From: Symmetrospora coprosmae
Taxonomy: Eukaryota; Basidiomycota; Cystobasidiomycetes; Symmetrosporaceae
Length of the DNA stretch: 64,000 bases
Assembly: GCA_008802785.1 (NCBI GenBank)
Contig: VUYT01000010.1
Span: forward strand, 1 to 64,000
Direction: 5' to 3'
Positions 1-14,100 of this stretch are shown one piece after another. The first letter of the stretch is position 1; every line of letters begins with the position of its first letter. Under the pieces are notes generated by a model, which was given only the letters and a program-made list of their open reading frames with translations, was not told the origin of the DNA and ran no database searches. Made by a program: the position numbers and the translations under genes.

Positions 1-1644
1 GGGGGGGGGGGTCGGGGGTCTGCTCCGGCAAGGATACGCACCTTTGCCCTCGTGTCGATCTTGTGGTAGAACCCGCTCGCCTGCATCTTCTGCATCATCT
101 CAACATCCATCATTAGTGTCTCCGCATTTAACATTTACCGACCAAACCTCCCCGATTTTGCCACCAGCACACCAACGCACCTTTGAAAACGTCACGAAGT
201 CGGGCGCGTTTTCCGCATCAAGGCCCCACTTTTCGTGTGCCCAGAACGTGCCTGTGGCGCCAACGCCCGTCTGCACCTCGTCGACAATCATGTACACGCC
301 GCGCTTCTTGGTGAGCTCGCGGAGTCCTCTGAAGAAGCTCGGAGTAGCGTGGAAGTCGCCGCCTTCGCTCTGGATGGGCTCGACAATGACAGCAGCCACG
401 GGTTTGCCGCGCGACTCCCACTCCGTCAGCGTCTCGTCTACGATTCGCAGGCAAGCCGCTTCCTCCTCGGCGTTCTCCTCGGCGTGGTCCGCGAGTGGAT
501 ACTTGAGCGCAGGGAAGCGGACGGCTGGCCAGTCAAACGAAGGGATGTCGAGCTTGTGGATTGCCTTGCTCCGTGTTGTCGAGAGAGAGCCGAATAGGCG
601 GCCGTGGAAGCCGCCTTTGAATGAGAGGATCGACAGGTCTGGTGAACCGGGCTGCAGATATTACTAGTCAGCGGAGTTCGCGAGCGGACGCGCACAGCCT
701 CGCACCCACACTCTGGTTACGCATGCAACTCTCGAGTTCATCCTTGCTGAAGTCGACTCCGCTTCCTCGCTCTCTTGCACGTCGAGCCAGGAAGGCGGCC
801 TTCATCGCCCCTTCGACGGCGCTGCAAGAGTATCAGATCGTCAAACTCGTCCGACCCGCCTGTCTAAGAGGTGCATCGGACGGACCACGACCCGCATTGC
901 ATCGAGAACATCTGGTCCAAGCCTTTGGGTGCCACGGACAGGATGCCCTCCTCGATGATCTTGGCCCACGACACGGACGGGTAACTGCCCAAGGCAGGCC
1001 TGCAAATCGCTGCGGTAATGAACTCGCCGCTGCGCGCGAGCTTCACGAGGTCAGGGTGTGAATATCCCACAGCTATGCCTGAAGCGCGACACCGGGCCAG
1101 AAGACGTGGTCAGCTCTAGCGCATCAGGGGAGGAGCATCACGGAGGCACTGGACGCACTTGCGATCTGCCCGAAAACGTCAAGAAGAACGTTTCCGTCGG
1201 CATCAACCAGGAAGTTGCCGTTGGACTGTTTGCGATGCGGCGGTACGTGATCTGGGTGCGTTAGCATTGTTTACCGGAACGCGGAGCGTACCGGGATCGC
1301 TTTCTACCGCGATGTTCCAGTACCTTTTCATAGTCCACGACAAGTGTGTGCGTTCGGGGGTCCTGAAAGGCCCCGATAGTTTGCGAGAGTGACTGAGACG
1401 CCGGGCCGGGGATGCTGGAAGTCGCAACAGAGGGTGCTGAGTAGGCGGGAGACGGGAAAAGAGAGGATGCGGAGATAGAGGAGGGAGAAGAGGATAGGGA
1501 AGAAGTGTTGCCGGGCGTCTCGACAGCGGTTGCCAGGTACCGCCGTCCGGACGATAAGGGAGCCCGCGAGACGAGGTCATAGCGGCGGGCAGCGGCAGTG
1601 GCACCGCTCTTCCTCGCGAGGCGTACGGCGAGAGTTGCGCTCAT
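1..1644 (-). CDS. UGA1: 4-aminobutyrate aminotransferase (GABA transaminase), mitochondrial, 3' end outside window
   Basis: Class III PLP-dependent aminotransferase that moves the amino group of GABA to 2-oxoglutarate, giving succinate semialdehyde and glutamate in the mitochondrial GABA shunt. The ATG at 1644 opens an Arg/Ser-rich, acid-poor presequence ([18 protein letters not shown]...), followed by the family segment [13 protein letters not shown]. Exon 1 is 1644-1324, exon 2 is 1225-1159 ([18 protein letters not shown]), exon 3 starts at 1072 ([12 protein letters not shown]). Later exons carry the cofactor region [10 protein letters not shown], the [14 protein letters not shown] motif (378-100 area) and FSKK, which holds the PLP-binding lysine. 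The last visible exon ends at 42 with a GTGCGT donor, so the C-terminal part lies left of base 1. It is divergent from the ceramidase gene. Family call is firm; the middle introns were not all fixed. Confidence 0.93.
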
Positions 1645-2208
1645 GCTTGCTCAATTGGTATGAATTGCGTCTATGCCTATTGGACGGAAAGAGCCACCTG
1701 ACCTCCTTCGACTCGACTCGGCAGGGCTCGATCGTTTCAGGCACTGCACCACCGACGGGACCGGAGGATATCCGAGATGATTCGACAAGGCCTCAGTCAT
1801 GACATGGGAAACGTCAGGACTGCTCTTCAGCTCAGCTCACGCTTCTCTGAAGCGTTTAGATCGCCAAAGTCGTGCTCCTCTCGCCCGTTCGAAGCGCTCC
1901 TCTGCCGTTTGAGCCGTCGACTTCGGCGTATACATCTCTACCTTTACGCTGCCAGCTGACTGCACGCGATTGACGCCGGCTTCAAGAAGAGACCCTCTCG
2001 ACTTGTATCCGCACGCGTCGAAATGCCACTCCGAGCCCTCCCGAATCCGAAGGGCCCACTGCGGAGCGCGCGTGCTCAGATTGTCGAGGTCCGCTGCCAG
2101 TGCTGCTGCGAGATGCTGTCCCTCAGGCTCAGCTGACGGCTTTCTGCCATCGCTCAGGGCATCTTTGGGACACACACTGCTGTCGTCGACGTGAGCTGCA
2201 GCGTGGTC
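1645..2208. promoter_or_regulatory. Divergent intergenic region, GABA-T / ceramidase
   Basis: About 560 bases between the two start codons, so it should hold both promoters and both 5' leaders. A minus-strand open frame of 112 codons (2175-1837) is present but matches no family I know and has no partner exons; I treat it as chance. No recognisable TATA box or repeat stands out. Confidence 0.4.
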
Positions 2209-3545
2209 ATGCGCTCACTGGAGGCGCGAGAGACTGAGCCGTCTGTCCTGCCCCATACTACCCCATGCTTCGCTTCGCCTCCTCACACCGCCGAAACCCC
2301 TGATCCCCCCTTCCAGTTCTGCGAAGACAATTACGCCATCACGCCGTATATCGCAGAGTGCACCAACGCCCTATCGAACATCGCATACATCGCTTTCGGT
2401 CTGCTTGGCATCTCGCACGCGCGCTCACAGAACCTCCCACAGCGTGTCCAGACCTGCCACGCGAGTTTGGTTGTCCTCGGCATCGGGTCTACGCTATTTC
2501 ATGGTATGAAGCGCGCTCTGTGAGGCGCAAACTGCCGATGCCAGAGCTAAAAGCGACATTCAATGCCTCGGCTCAATCTCTTCGCAGCCACTCTGATGAA
2601 GACAGCGATGATGATGGTGAGGCGACCGGTCTCCGTTGCTGGAATTTGTCGTGGTGCGTGGCTGAGCGTGACATTGAGCCGTGCAGGACGACTTGCCAAT
2701 GATGTGGCTCGTCAGCACACTCCTCTACAGCATCATGCAGGTACGAGCGCTGCAATCGATTATCACTTTGAGCGCCCTGCTCATTGATCTCCCTTCTTTC
2801 GCAGCCCTACGGACGCAAGGGAGCCGACTACCCCTTGGGCATCTTCCTTATCGGCATCAATCTCGTCATTCTCATCTGCGACCTGCTCGAGGTGAATCAA
2901 CTGTTTCATTATAGTTCATTTGCCCTGCTCGGCATTGCCGCCGCCGGCAAGTTCGTTTGGCTCGTCGTTGCGCATCCTAACGCCGTCAGCGGCGAGACAC
3001 GGAGGAAGGTCCTGGATTGGTTCGCGCTCGGGACGGCGTGCATCCTTTTCGCATTTGCCGTGAGTGATAACCCGACAGTGATCGTCAGGTCTGGGCTAAC
3101 GTACAATGTGACCCTCTCTGGTCCTGCAGATCTGGAATGTGGAGAAGTGAGGCAGAGACGCCTCGAGCTTCCGCATAGCGACGAGCGGCAGACTGATTTC
3201 TGGCCGCTGTGTCCACTCCCCAGCATATACTGCGACTCTCTCTGGCCCCTGAAACAGCAGATAGGCCTACCATTCGCGCTCGTGCTCGAGCTGCACGCTT
3301 ACTGGTAAGTTGATCAGACACAGTCCACTTCTCTCCAGACTCGTATGGCCTGACTCATTGCGCTTGGTTTCAGGCACATCCTCACTGCGCTGGGAGCGTA
3401 CATCGTACTGACGGCCGGTAGCTGTTTAGCGCTTGCAGTGCAGGAAGGCCACCCGAATTTCGGCTTACACATCGATAAGTATGGCCTGCCGAGCGTGGTG
3501 CGCCTTGCGGAGGTGGACGTGCAGGCTGGGAAGAAGAAGCTCTAA
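2209..3545 (+). CDS. YPC1: Alkaline ceramidase (YPC1/YDC1/ACER family)
   Basis: ER membrane amidase that splits (phyto)ceramide into sphingoid base and fatty acid, and so sets sphingolipid balance. Spliced exons 2209-2503, 2588-2616, 2687-2740, 2805-3059, 3130-3146, 3224-3304, 3374-3545 give 300 residues, the usual family length. Hallmarks: FCEDNYAITPYIAECTNALSN near the N-terminus (family pattern W/FCEXNY..S/T..EFWNT), the metal-site motif STLFHATL formed across the first splice, DDLPMMW, then several hydrophobic helices (IFLIGINLVILICDLL), IWNVEN, CDSLW, and the second His motif LELHAYWHILTALGAY. Exon 5 is only 17 bases, but it restores IWNVEN exactly, which supports the model. I start at the first in-frame ATG (2209). 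Confidence 0.92.
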
Positions 3546-3822
3546 AGAGAGAGTCGGCTTTCCGCCTGCCTGAGATTGCAGCGCCTTGACGGACAGTTCT
3601 TCTAACGTAAGGCTCTATCATGTCGTTGTTGTACATGCGATGGAAGCGCATCCTGGTCCAGCTCACCGTGTGTAGATAGGTCAATTGGCTACATAATCGC
3701 AGTTAGGTGCCTGCCATATCCGCGAGCTTTTCCAGGGCGTCTTGCATACAAACAGGCCCCGGTCGAGGGTCTATCTGTCGGTCGGCCTTTGTCCGACAGG
3801 CGGACCCGTCGCAAAAGCAAAG

Positions 3823-4411
3823 ATGCAGCAACCACCGCAAACGCTCGAGCAGCTCGAGGACCAGCTCGACTCGGGTGCGTAGTGGCCTGTGCGAAGCGAA
3901 AGAGCGGCCCGCCGGACCTGATCCAGGGGTCACTTGTGGACAGTCGCCGACCTGTACCGGATCGTCTCGACGGTGTGCATCGCAAAATGTGCGGACCCGC
4001 CGACTGAGGGCTATGTCAAGGTCAAGGAAGGCCTTTGTCTAGACCGCGTGGGTTCCTCTCTCTCCTCCAGCCTTCGCCTCTCCTCTCTCCCTTCCGCTCT
4101 ACCCACCTTCACCCAGTCCTCGAGCCTTGCAGCCAGGCTGACGCGATGCCTCCGGGACGACATCAGTGTGTGGCTAAATTCTTTGCCAGCTCTGAACTCA
4201 TCAGCAAAAGTGCGTCTTCCACCGTCTTGTCCGTCTGCGTGGGTCCTCAATCGATGCTGATGTGTCGCCAATGTTCCGGTTTCGCCCTGGCCGCGCCGCC
4301 CATGCACAACCTCAAAAAGCCATGCAAAAATACCAAGAGACGGCGCAGAGGCAGCAGCAGGCCGAGCAACAGCTGGGCAGCGAAGGCCTCAAGAGCGTTT
4401 TCGGATTATGA
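3823..4411 (+). CDS. TIM10: Mitochondrial intermembrane-space chaperone Tim10
   Basis: Small Tim protein. With Tim9 it forms the hexamer that carries hydrophobic carrier precursors across the intermembrane space to the TIM22 complex. Exons 3823-3874, 3944-4047, 4167-4209, 4320-4411 encode 96 residues, the family size. The twin CX3C motif is complete: CIAKC and CLDRC with 17 residues between them, and CLDRCVAKF is the Tim10 signature rather than Tim9 or Tim8/13. The flanks are helical (VADLYRIVSTV before, MQKYQETAQRQQQAEQQLG after), and there is no presequence, as expected for this family. The last acceptor is CAAAAAG, slightly unusual. The gene is split into four small exons, so no single open frame in this stretch shows it. 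Confidence 0.88.
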
Positions 4412-4619
4412 GGGCCTTGAGCCGGAGCTGCTCGGCCAGACGCCGAGATGTCTGTACCAGTAGATACCCTTCGTTCTCCATCTACCGACTGTATCGCATC
4501 GCATCGCAATACTGGCCCGAGTCTTCTTCTGGCCCTCTCATCGCCGCTGGCTAGCCCTGCCTTTCCGTCTACCCTCCCCTCTGCTCGCGTGATCTCAAGA
4601 TTGAGCGAACGACGTCGAC

Positions 4620-5819
4620 ATGTCCCTGGAAAGCGAGAGCCATGCCGCGCAGGATGCGCTCGCACAGGCGGCTGCCGACCGGTCTGTCCGAATAGAAAGG
4701 CAAAAGATGCTAGCCGGCGACCCCTACCTTGCGATGACCGATGCGGACCTCACGAACGGCCGCCTGCGGACGAGGCCCTTGCTGCAGGCGTTCAACAACG
4801 CGCCCTGGCCCAAGGTCCCCGAAGACCTAAAATCCTTCCCTACGGATTTCTATGGGCCTCAACGGCGGTCAGTAGCCCTTTAGGCGCAAGGTCGTGCAGA
4901 AGCTGGGCCGAGAGTCTTGACTATTCCGCCTGCACACGGTCTGTGCCGCTCATTCCCGGCGCCATGACTGGTTCTCCCCGCAGAGCCATCCTCGAGGAAC
5001 TGTTCGGCCTTGCTCCAGGCGATGTCGCACGTCTCGGGATTGAGATCGAGCCGCACTTTGCATGCGACTACGGTGACTCCCTCGCGCTTGCCCGGGGCAC
5101 GGCTGTAGTAGTAGCGGCCGGACTGGCTGACACGCGCTCGGCGTCTACCATTTCAGGTGTCAACATCACATTCACCGGTGCGATGAATCGCCTGGCTTTA
5201 TTTGCTCTGCGGACGCTGTCTGATCTTCTCATCGGCGCTCAGGGCCATTCTATGCCAACTTCGGATGTATCATTCTCGACTGCGCGAAGGTGCTAGTTGC
5301 CGGGGGCGGCCTGCACAGCGCGTGCATACGCTGACATCGGGCTACAACAATACCGCAACAACAAGGTCACCCTCGGCTCGAACATTCTCTTTGCGCCTGA
5401 CGTGCACATCTATGCCGCAACGCATTCCGTCGACGTGGCCGAGAGGCGCGCCGGCCTCGAACGCGCCTATCCCGTCACTATAGGCAACGACGGTGCGCAA
5501 TTTTTGCCTTCTCCTCATCTGACTGTCGGCCTGCGGCCTGCTCGGCGAGTATCTTCAGACTGATGCGCTCGTCGACAGTCTGGGTCGGCGGCGGCTGCCG
5601 GATCATCGGCCCGTGCGTCATTGGAGATGGCGTCACCCTGGCCGCTGGCTCGGTTGCCAAAGGCACGCTGGAGCCCTACTGCGTCTATGGAGGTGAAGTA
5701 CCCATCTCTGCTGACTGTTCGCGCAACGCTTAAAGCTGCGGAGGCCGGCTGAAGCCGAAAACGCCCGCTTGATCGCAGGTGTTCCGGCCAAGCTGCTCAA
5801 GAGGCTGGCGCGGCCGTAG
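4620..5819 (+). CDS. Maltose/galactoside-type O-acetyltransferase (left-handed beta helix)
   Basis: Acetyl-CoA-dependent O-acetyltransferase of the LacA/Maa/NodL type, probably acting on sugars; the true substrate cannot be read from sequence. Exons 4620-4867, 4984-5072, 5157-5177, 5243-5289, 5366-5492, 5579-5692, 5779-5819 give 228 residues, typical for the family. Residues about 20-75 are the Mac N-terminal domain (KMLAGDPYLAMTDADLTNGR). The hexapeptide-repeat domain follows (VTLGSNILFAPDVHIYAATH, VTIGNDVWVGG, VIGDGVTLAAGSVAKG). The His in AATHSVD is the expected catalytic base, and the end GGVPAKLLKRLARP is the usual CoA-site tail. It lies 208 bases downstream of TIM10 on the same strand. 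The family is common in fungi and bacteria; the seven exons argue against recent bacterial transfer. Confidence 0.9.
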
Positions 5820-6068
5820 GATGTTGGTAAGACCACCAATTAGCCATATGCAAGACCGCTCTCGGCGGACAGCAAGCGCAAACGAACGTATCTGCCAATG
5901 GGTGGAAATCCGCAGGGCGTGGGAAATCCGTCAAGTCTCGGAAGGGGATGCGTACATCAATCCCGTTCAATGCTTGGCTTTCTTACTCTGTACAACAAGC
6001 ACTTCCCGCATTCGCTGGGAAACGGATCGCGCACAAGCAAGCACAGGCTCATCCGCGTGTCCAGCACT

Positions 6069-7060
6069 CTATTCGCGGTGTAACAGAATGCCACCGCCCA
6101 TAATAGCCAGAAGTCCGTACTTCAGATTCGGGTAGTCGTTCATGAGTATTGTGACGTAGCCGACGTAAGGGATGTAGCCCTGGACTTTGCCAACGCTGTG
6201 CAAGGGCAAGCAAGTGCCGCCGTGCGACAGAAATCAGCCTTGAAGCCTTACGCGGGCGGCCGAGCTACGGCACGGCTGCAGTACCGGTCCACGCACATAT
6301 TGCTCCGACGCAAGAAACGCAGACCGCGGTAAAGCGAGATGTCATCTTGCGGGTTGTTGTCGCCCTTTGTCACTGCGCGCGCAAAGGCGGAGGGTGCACT
6401 CGTCAGTCTTGCTTCTCGAGGAGAAGACCGGACAGGCAGACACGACGCACTGAGCCACTGGTCCTGTATGCCTTCTTCCGACTTTACGAATGCAGTCGAG
6501 CTGGTGTTGACTGGCTTTGGCTGGCTGTGTGCGTGTGCGCGTACATGTACACGTGTGCCGTCAGCCGCTCCACGTCTCACACGACAACGAAGGCAGCAAC
6601 AGCAGCAGCGGCCACATACTCATCGTGTACCTCGATGACTCTGTGCACTATTGGGATCTCCGAGCCGACGTTGTACACGGTGATGTCGCCTGTCCGCAGC
6701 GGCTGCTTCGGCGGCAGGGCGAGGAAGAGGAGGTCGCCGCGCTGGAACGCGGGCTCCATGGACCCGGACAAGACGACGACGATGGGCGATTCCGTATTGG
6801 TCAGGAGCGATATGCCCTTCCAGAGCATGAGCGCCGTGGCTACGACGCTGACAAAGTTGAGCGCCTGCAGGAGGGCCACCCGGATCCCGAGGCTGATGGG
6901 ATGGGCGGCACAGCACAGGCACAGCCAGCCAGCCGGGCGAACGAGGCGGAACACCAGCTTGATGAGCGAGCGTCTGACGCGGCCTGGCCTGCGAAACGGT
7001 GCACAGTGCAGTGCAGATCAAGGAAACCCACGACTTTATCTGCTTGAGTTCGCTGAACAT
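6069..7060 (-). CDS. SEC11: Signal peptidase complex catalytic subunit Sec11
   Basis: Serine protease (family S26B) of the ER membrane that removes signal peptides from secretory proteins. Exons 7060-7032, 6892-6620, 6407-6297, 6195-6069 encode 179 residues; yeast Sec11 is about 167. The N-terminus MFSELKQIK is the conserved Sec11 start, followed by one transmembrane helix ([19 protein letters not shown]). The catalytic Ser lies in [13 protein letters not shown], box D is HRVIEVHDE, and the GDNN motif ([10 protein letters not shown]) carries the Asp/His-region residues. The C-terminus ([20 protein letters not shown]) matches orthologues to the last exon. A short extra segment (SAPSAFARA) precedes TKGDNN. 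The donor at 7031 is GTGGGT. Confidence 0.93.
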
Positions 7061-7493
7061 TGTTTGCGATGGATGGCGTCGGCGTCGGCGTCGGGCAGAG
7101 GTGGACAGGAGCACGGCGCCGTTACAGAGGAGGAGGACGAGACGCCAATTCGCGGCAACATGGCAGGCGCTCGACTGCGCCTACGTCGCCTGATGTGGAG
7201 CCAGGACTAGTACAACAGCAGACCTCGCGCCTCGCTCGCTCGACCAGGCTCACTCGGCAGTTGCATCGCCGTCCAGGCCTGACACGCTCGCGAGATCTCG
7301 ACTGTTCGTACGAAGATGTACGCGAACACACTGAAAGCGGCAGGAGAGTGACGAGAACGAAGTCATTGCCGCCGTCCGTCCAAAAAAGGACATGTCTAGC
7401 CTACACGTTTTACCCAGCGGTCCTGCTCTGCTCTTCTCTAAACCGCGCAGCGTCCGACCTTGCCACAGCCAGCCTTTTTGTGGCTCAGCGTGC
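7061..7493. other. Intergenic, SEC11 upstream / ATP2 downstream
   Basis: Both neighbours are on the minus strand, so these 433 bases hold the ATP2 3' region and the SEC11 promoter. I see no coding signal and no strong repeat apart from a short GGCGTCGGCGTCGG run near 7076-7093. Confidence 0.4.
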
Positions 7494-9954
<2,461 letters not shown>

Positions 9955-9993
9955 CTTGGAGATTGTCTGTTTGCTTGCGGGAGAAGAAGAGCC

Positions 9994-10023
9994 GCTGCCT
10001 GCTGCCTGCTGCCCGCTGCCCGC
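9994..10023. repeat. GCTGCC(T/C) array, inverted relative to 9651-9704
   Basis: Thirty bases made of the 7-base unit GCTGCCT/GCTGCCC, 39 bases upstream of the ATP2 start codon. Its reverse complement agrees with the intron 1 repeat at 26 of 30 positions by eye, so the two flank exon 1 as an imperfect inverted repeat. Confidence 0.75.
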
Positions 10024-11125
10024 CCCTCAAAATCGACCAGAAGGAGGATGGGCCAATCGAGTGGCAGCACACCACAGACCGGGAATGGGCGGATCACTAC
10101 CACAATATCGACAAAAGGAACAGCTCTGCATGCACGGATGGCTGTTCTCGTGCGGGTGTACCCTCGTACAAGTGTCGCGCCTCTGCCGATCCGTCGCTGT
10201 TCTCCAATTGAGCGTGCATGCCCCAGACATGGACACATCCCCTCAGCGGGAGAACGCACTTCCAGCAGTACATGATCTACGGTACGTCTCTCTACGCGCG
10301 TCTTTCGCTGTTGTGCATCAGATACAGGCCAGCCTGCAGTAACCCCGAGCGCACACACGGATCGCGCAGACTGCGCTCGACAGGTATGTAGACCCCGGGC
10401 AGCACGAACGGGCTGCGACAGATTCAAGGCGAGAGCGCTTCCCGCTTCGAGGCCTGCCGCATGTCCGCACGCATATTACGCCTTCTGAATCCATCGTGCG
10501 CGTTTGCACTCGTCACAGCTTGTTTTCGCTTGGCTTCGGCTTCGCGCGAGATGATGCGACTGCTGCGAGCGACGGACTATCAGTAGGGTGGGCGCCAAAG
10601 AGATGGCCCGTATACAGTCAGTATTAGCGCGGGCGCGCCGCGTTGCAGTCAAGCTCCCCGTCAGAGGGGTATAGATGGAAGCCCGGACCCGTGTATGCAG
10701 AGCTTGCCAGGTGGCTGCCGCCGCCGCACAACTTGAAGTAAGTCAGTGGACGCTCGCCGTGTTGCTTCGCATCGTATGGCACACTATGCTTCACTGGAAG
10801 CGGAAGCGGGCCACTCTGCTGCAAAGTCAAGCGCAGTCTGCGCCGTGTGAGTGTATATGGTAGACGCATCATCGTGGACTGGACTGCGCTGTGGAACGAG
10901 CCGAATGGAATCGATGCACGGGCGGGATAGAATGAACAGTGCGCATTGTGTGCTCGCCTCCGCCTTCACATGGATGCATCCACGGATGCTCCTTCGCTTG
11001 ATGGCAGGAGGTGAAGCCGTCTCTCCTCTCCTCCCCCGACGCCGTGCTCTCGTGCTCTCGTCGTCCCCGTGCCCCTAAATTTCAGCAGCAGCAAGGGATG
11101 ACCAGGTGGCTCTTGTTCTCCTCGA

Positions 11126-11183
11126 CAGCATAGCAATAGCAATAGCAATAGCGCAGCGTCCAGCTGACGACGACGACGACGAC
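11126..11183. repeat. AATAGC and GAC short repeats in RPA190 leader
   Basis: Three to four copies of the hexamer AATAGC, then CGACGACGACGACGACGA ending two bases before the ATG at 11185. They are probably transcribed as part of the 5' leader. No function is implied by sequence alone. Confidence 0.7.
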
Positions 11184-11184
11184 A

Positions 11185-14100
11185 ATGGCCGACCCGGCGC
11201 ACCCCGTCACGGCCGAGTCGACGTCCATCTCGTTCTCGTTCCTCTCGTCCGACGAGATCCGGCGCATCTCTGTAAAGCAGATCACCGACCCGCAGCTCTT
11301 TGACAGCCTGAACAACCCAAATCTGAATGGACTGTACGACCCAGCACTCGGTCCGACAAAGAAGACGGACGTGTGCGTCTCTCCCGAGCTATGGCGCAGC
11401 GCCACGAAAGAGCCGGACCCATGCTGAAATGACACTATCTGCCCGCCCACAGCTGCCCGACATGCAGGCTCAACTCGTTCGACTGTCCTGGCCACTTTGG
11501 GCACATTGGTCAGTGTCGTCGAGCCCCTCCGCGCGCGTCGCCAAGTCTGCTCTGTGCTGAAACTCCGGACTTGGCCCTATGCACCTGCTTGCACCCATCT
11601 TACTGCAAACATCGCAGACCTGCCTGCGCCCGTGTTCCACCCGCTCTTCATGACGCAGACGTTCAACCTGCTGCGCGGGAGCTGCCAGCACTGCCACCAC
11701 TTCCTCATGCCGGGCGCGCTCGTCGTCCAGTACACGGCGCGGCTGCTCCTGCTCGAGCACGGCCTCGTCGCAGAGAGCGACGAGCTCGAGCTCGTCACCT
11801 TGCACGCGTCAAAGCCCGCGCCCAAGGCCAAGTCAGGAGCAGGCAGCGGCGCAGCGGAGGACGTTGGCGAGAGCACGGGCGAGAGCGTCCCAGAGTACAA
11901 GGCGCGCGTGTGGCGCATCATGACAAACTTGATTAAGCGCGCCCGCTCCGAGCGCAGGTTCGGCGACAGGGACGCCTACAAGAGCGCCATTGCGTTCGAC
12001 AGGCGGAAAGCGCTCGTCGCGGAGTTTCTCAAGAGCGCAAACCGGAAGAAATGCGCAAATTGCGGGGCGTGAGTCAGGCCTCGCCAGTCCACTTCCATCC
12101 CTCTAGCGGCAGGGAGAGGGCGCAATCTGACAATGTCTGCGCATGTGTGCCCGCCCGCAGACACCACCATCGCATGCGTAAGGAAGGGCACACAAAGATC
12201 ATCCAGTACTCGCTCACGCCCAAGCAGCAGGTCCAGGACGACATGATGGGCATCAAGCGCAGCAACATCCTCCTTGCAGCCTCGTCTACGTCCAAAGCGG
12301 CAAAGACCAAGGCAAATGGCACGGGCGCAAAGGGGAAGGCGCGCCGGAAGGAGAGGAACACGGACACGGCAACCGCGCGAGAGCTGCGCCACGACAGCGG
12401 GGACGAGTCGTCCGAGGGCTACAACCAGGAGGAGGTCGACTCGGATCAGGACAGCCTCGACCCGGACCCGCCGAACGGGCGGGAAGCGAGTCCGGCCTCC
12501 ACGACAGACGAGGAGAGCGACGACAACGGCGGTGAGGCTGCGGAAGACGAGGCGCTGGAGGACAACCGGGCGATGGAGCTCGACGGCGACGAGCAGGAGG
12601 AGCTGGAAGCGGACCTCGCAGGCGTGGAGGCAGGGATCGGCGCCGACAGCCGGCCCAAGACGGCGTCTGCGCTGAGCGGCGGCAGCGGCGGCAAACAGAC
12701 GGAGCGCATCATGACTGCCCAAGAATGCCGCGCGCATCTCCGGCTCGTCTTTAAGAACGAGTCGCAGGTCTGCTCGCTCGTCTACGGCTCGCACGGCCCC
12801 TTGGCCACGCGCCGCCTCGCGAACGACATCGCACTCGCCGAGCGCCTCGGAACCGCCCCTGGAGCGGCGGCGGCGACCACGGTCAGCGCAGACATGTTTT
12901 TCGTCGAAGTCGTCTGCGTGCCGCCGAGCCGCTTCCGCCCGCCGGCGACCATGGGAGACATGACGTTCGAGAGCCCGCAGAACGAGCTCATGTCGGCAGT
13001 GGTGCGCCCCTCCCGTCTCTGCCACTCATTAAGGTTGTCCTTGACGCGTGCTGACTGGTTCGCGTGCTAATCTCTTTCAGCTCAAAGCGGTCATCACGAT
13101 TCGCGACCGCAATGCTGCCCTCCGGGACGCCCGCGTCAAGAAGCCGCCGCCACCGTCGGCAAATGGCGACGCGGGTACGGCTGGCGCAGACGCCATTGTC
13201 CAGCAGCGCTATGTGACGGACCCGATTCGGCTGTATGCGCTGCTCATCGAGGCTGTCCTGGCGCTGCAGGTGGCCGTGAACAGCATGATGGACAGCACAA
13301 AGAACCCGATGGTCGTGCGGCAAGGCAAGGAGCCTCCCGCGGGAATCAAGCAGATTCTCGAAAAGAAGGAAGGGCTGTTCCGAAAGAACATGATGGGAAA
13401 ACGCGTCAACTACGCCGCGCGCTCCGTCATCTCGCCGGACATCAACATCGAGACCAACGAGATTGGCGTGCCCCCCGTCTTTGCAAAGAAGCTCACCTTT
13501 CCGGAACCAGTCACGCCGCACAACGTCAAACGCATGATGCAGCTCGTCATCAATGGGACAAAGGTGCACCCGGGCGCGAGCTACATCCAGATGGAGGATG
13601 GCTTCTTGATTGCTCTGGTGCGTCCTCGCCGTCCGCTTAGTGTCGCGTGCTCGGTGACTCAGCTGATAGTTGCTCCGTACCCTTTCGACAGGACCGCATG
13701 TCGGATGAAGAGCGTCACGCGAAGGCCCAGCAACTGCTCACCCCCTTCTCCGACACTCGCCGGCCATCCGACAGGCCCGACATTGGCCTTCCGCAGACAA
13801 AGACGCAGCAGGTCAATCGCAAAGTGTATCGGCATCTGGACGACGGCGACATCCTCATCCTCAACCGGCAGCCAACGCTGCACAAGCCAAGCATGATGTG
13901 TCACCGCGCCAAGATCCTGCGAGCCGAAAAGACGATCCGGATGCACTATGCCAACTGCAACTCGTACAATGCCGATTTTGACGGAGACGAGATGAACATG
14001 CACTTTCCCCAATCGTACCTCGCCCAGGCAGAGGCGCGCTTCATCGCCAACACGGACAATCAGTACCTTGTCCCGACATCTGGAAACCCGCTGCGCGGCC

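Larger units (their letters stand above)
9955..11184. promoter_or_regulatory. Divergent intergenic region, ATP2 / RPA190
   Basis: About 1.2 kb between the two start codons; it holds both promoters. I find no family-like coding exon. Visible structure: a GCTGCC(T/C)-type array at 9994-10023 in the probable ATP2 leader, an AATAGC hexamer run at about 11126-11149 and a GAC triplet run at about 11167-11183 just before the RPA190 ATG. Confidence 0.5.

Noticed and set aside
1-19. Run of G at the very start of the window
   Set aside because: It lies in an intron of the GABA transaminase gene; it could be a real homopolymer or an assembly-end effect, and nothing further can be said.
1837-2175. 112-codon minus-strand open frame between GABA-T and ceramidase
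   Set aside because: No family motif, no ATG-linked exon partners, and it fills a divergent promoter.
3546-3822. Possible extra exon upstream of TIM10
   Set aside because: The 96-residue product from the ATG at 3823 already has normal Tim10 length, so none is needed.
4620-5819. Recent bacterial transfer of the O-acetyltransferase
   Set aside because: The gene has seven exons with normal local introns and base use, and the family is already common in fungi.
11976-13025. Long minus-strand open frame (349 codons)
   Set aside because: It is the antisense shadow of the RPA190 exon 12161-13001 and reads as Arg/Leu/Val-rich chance protein.
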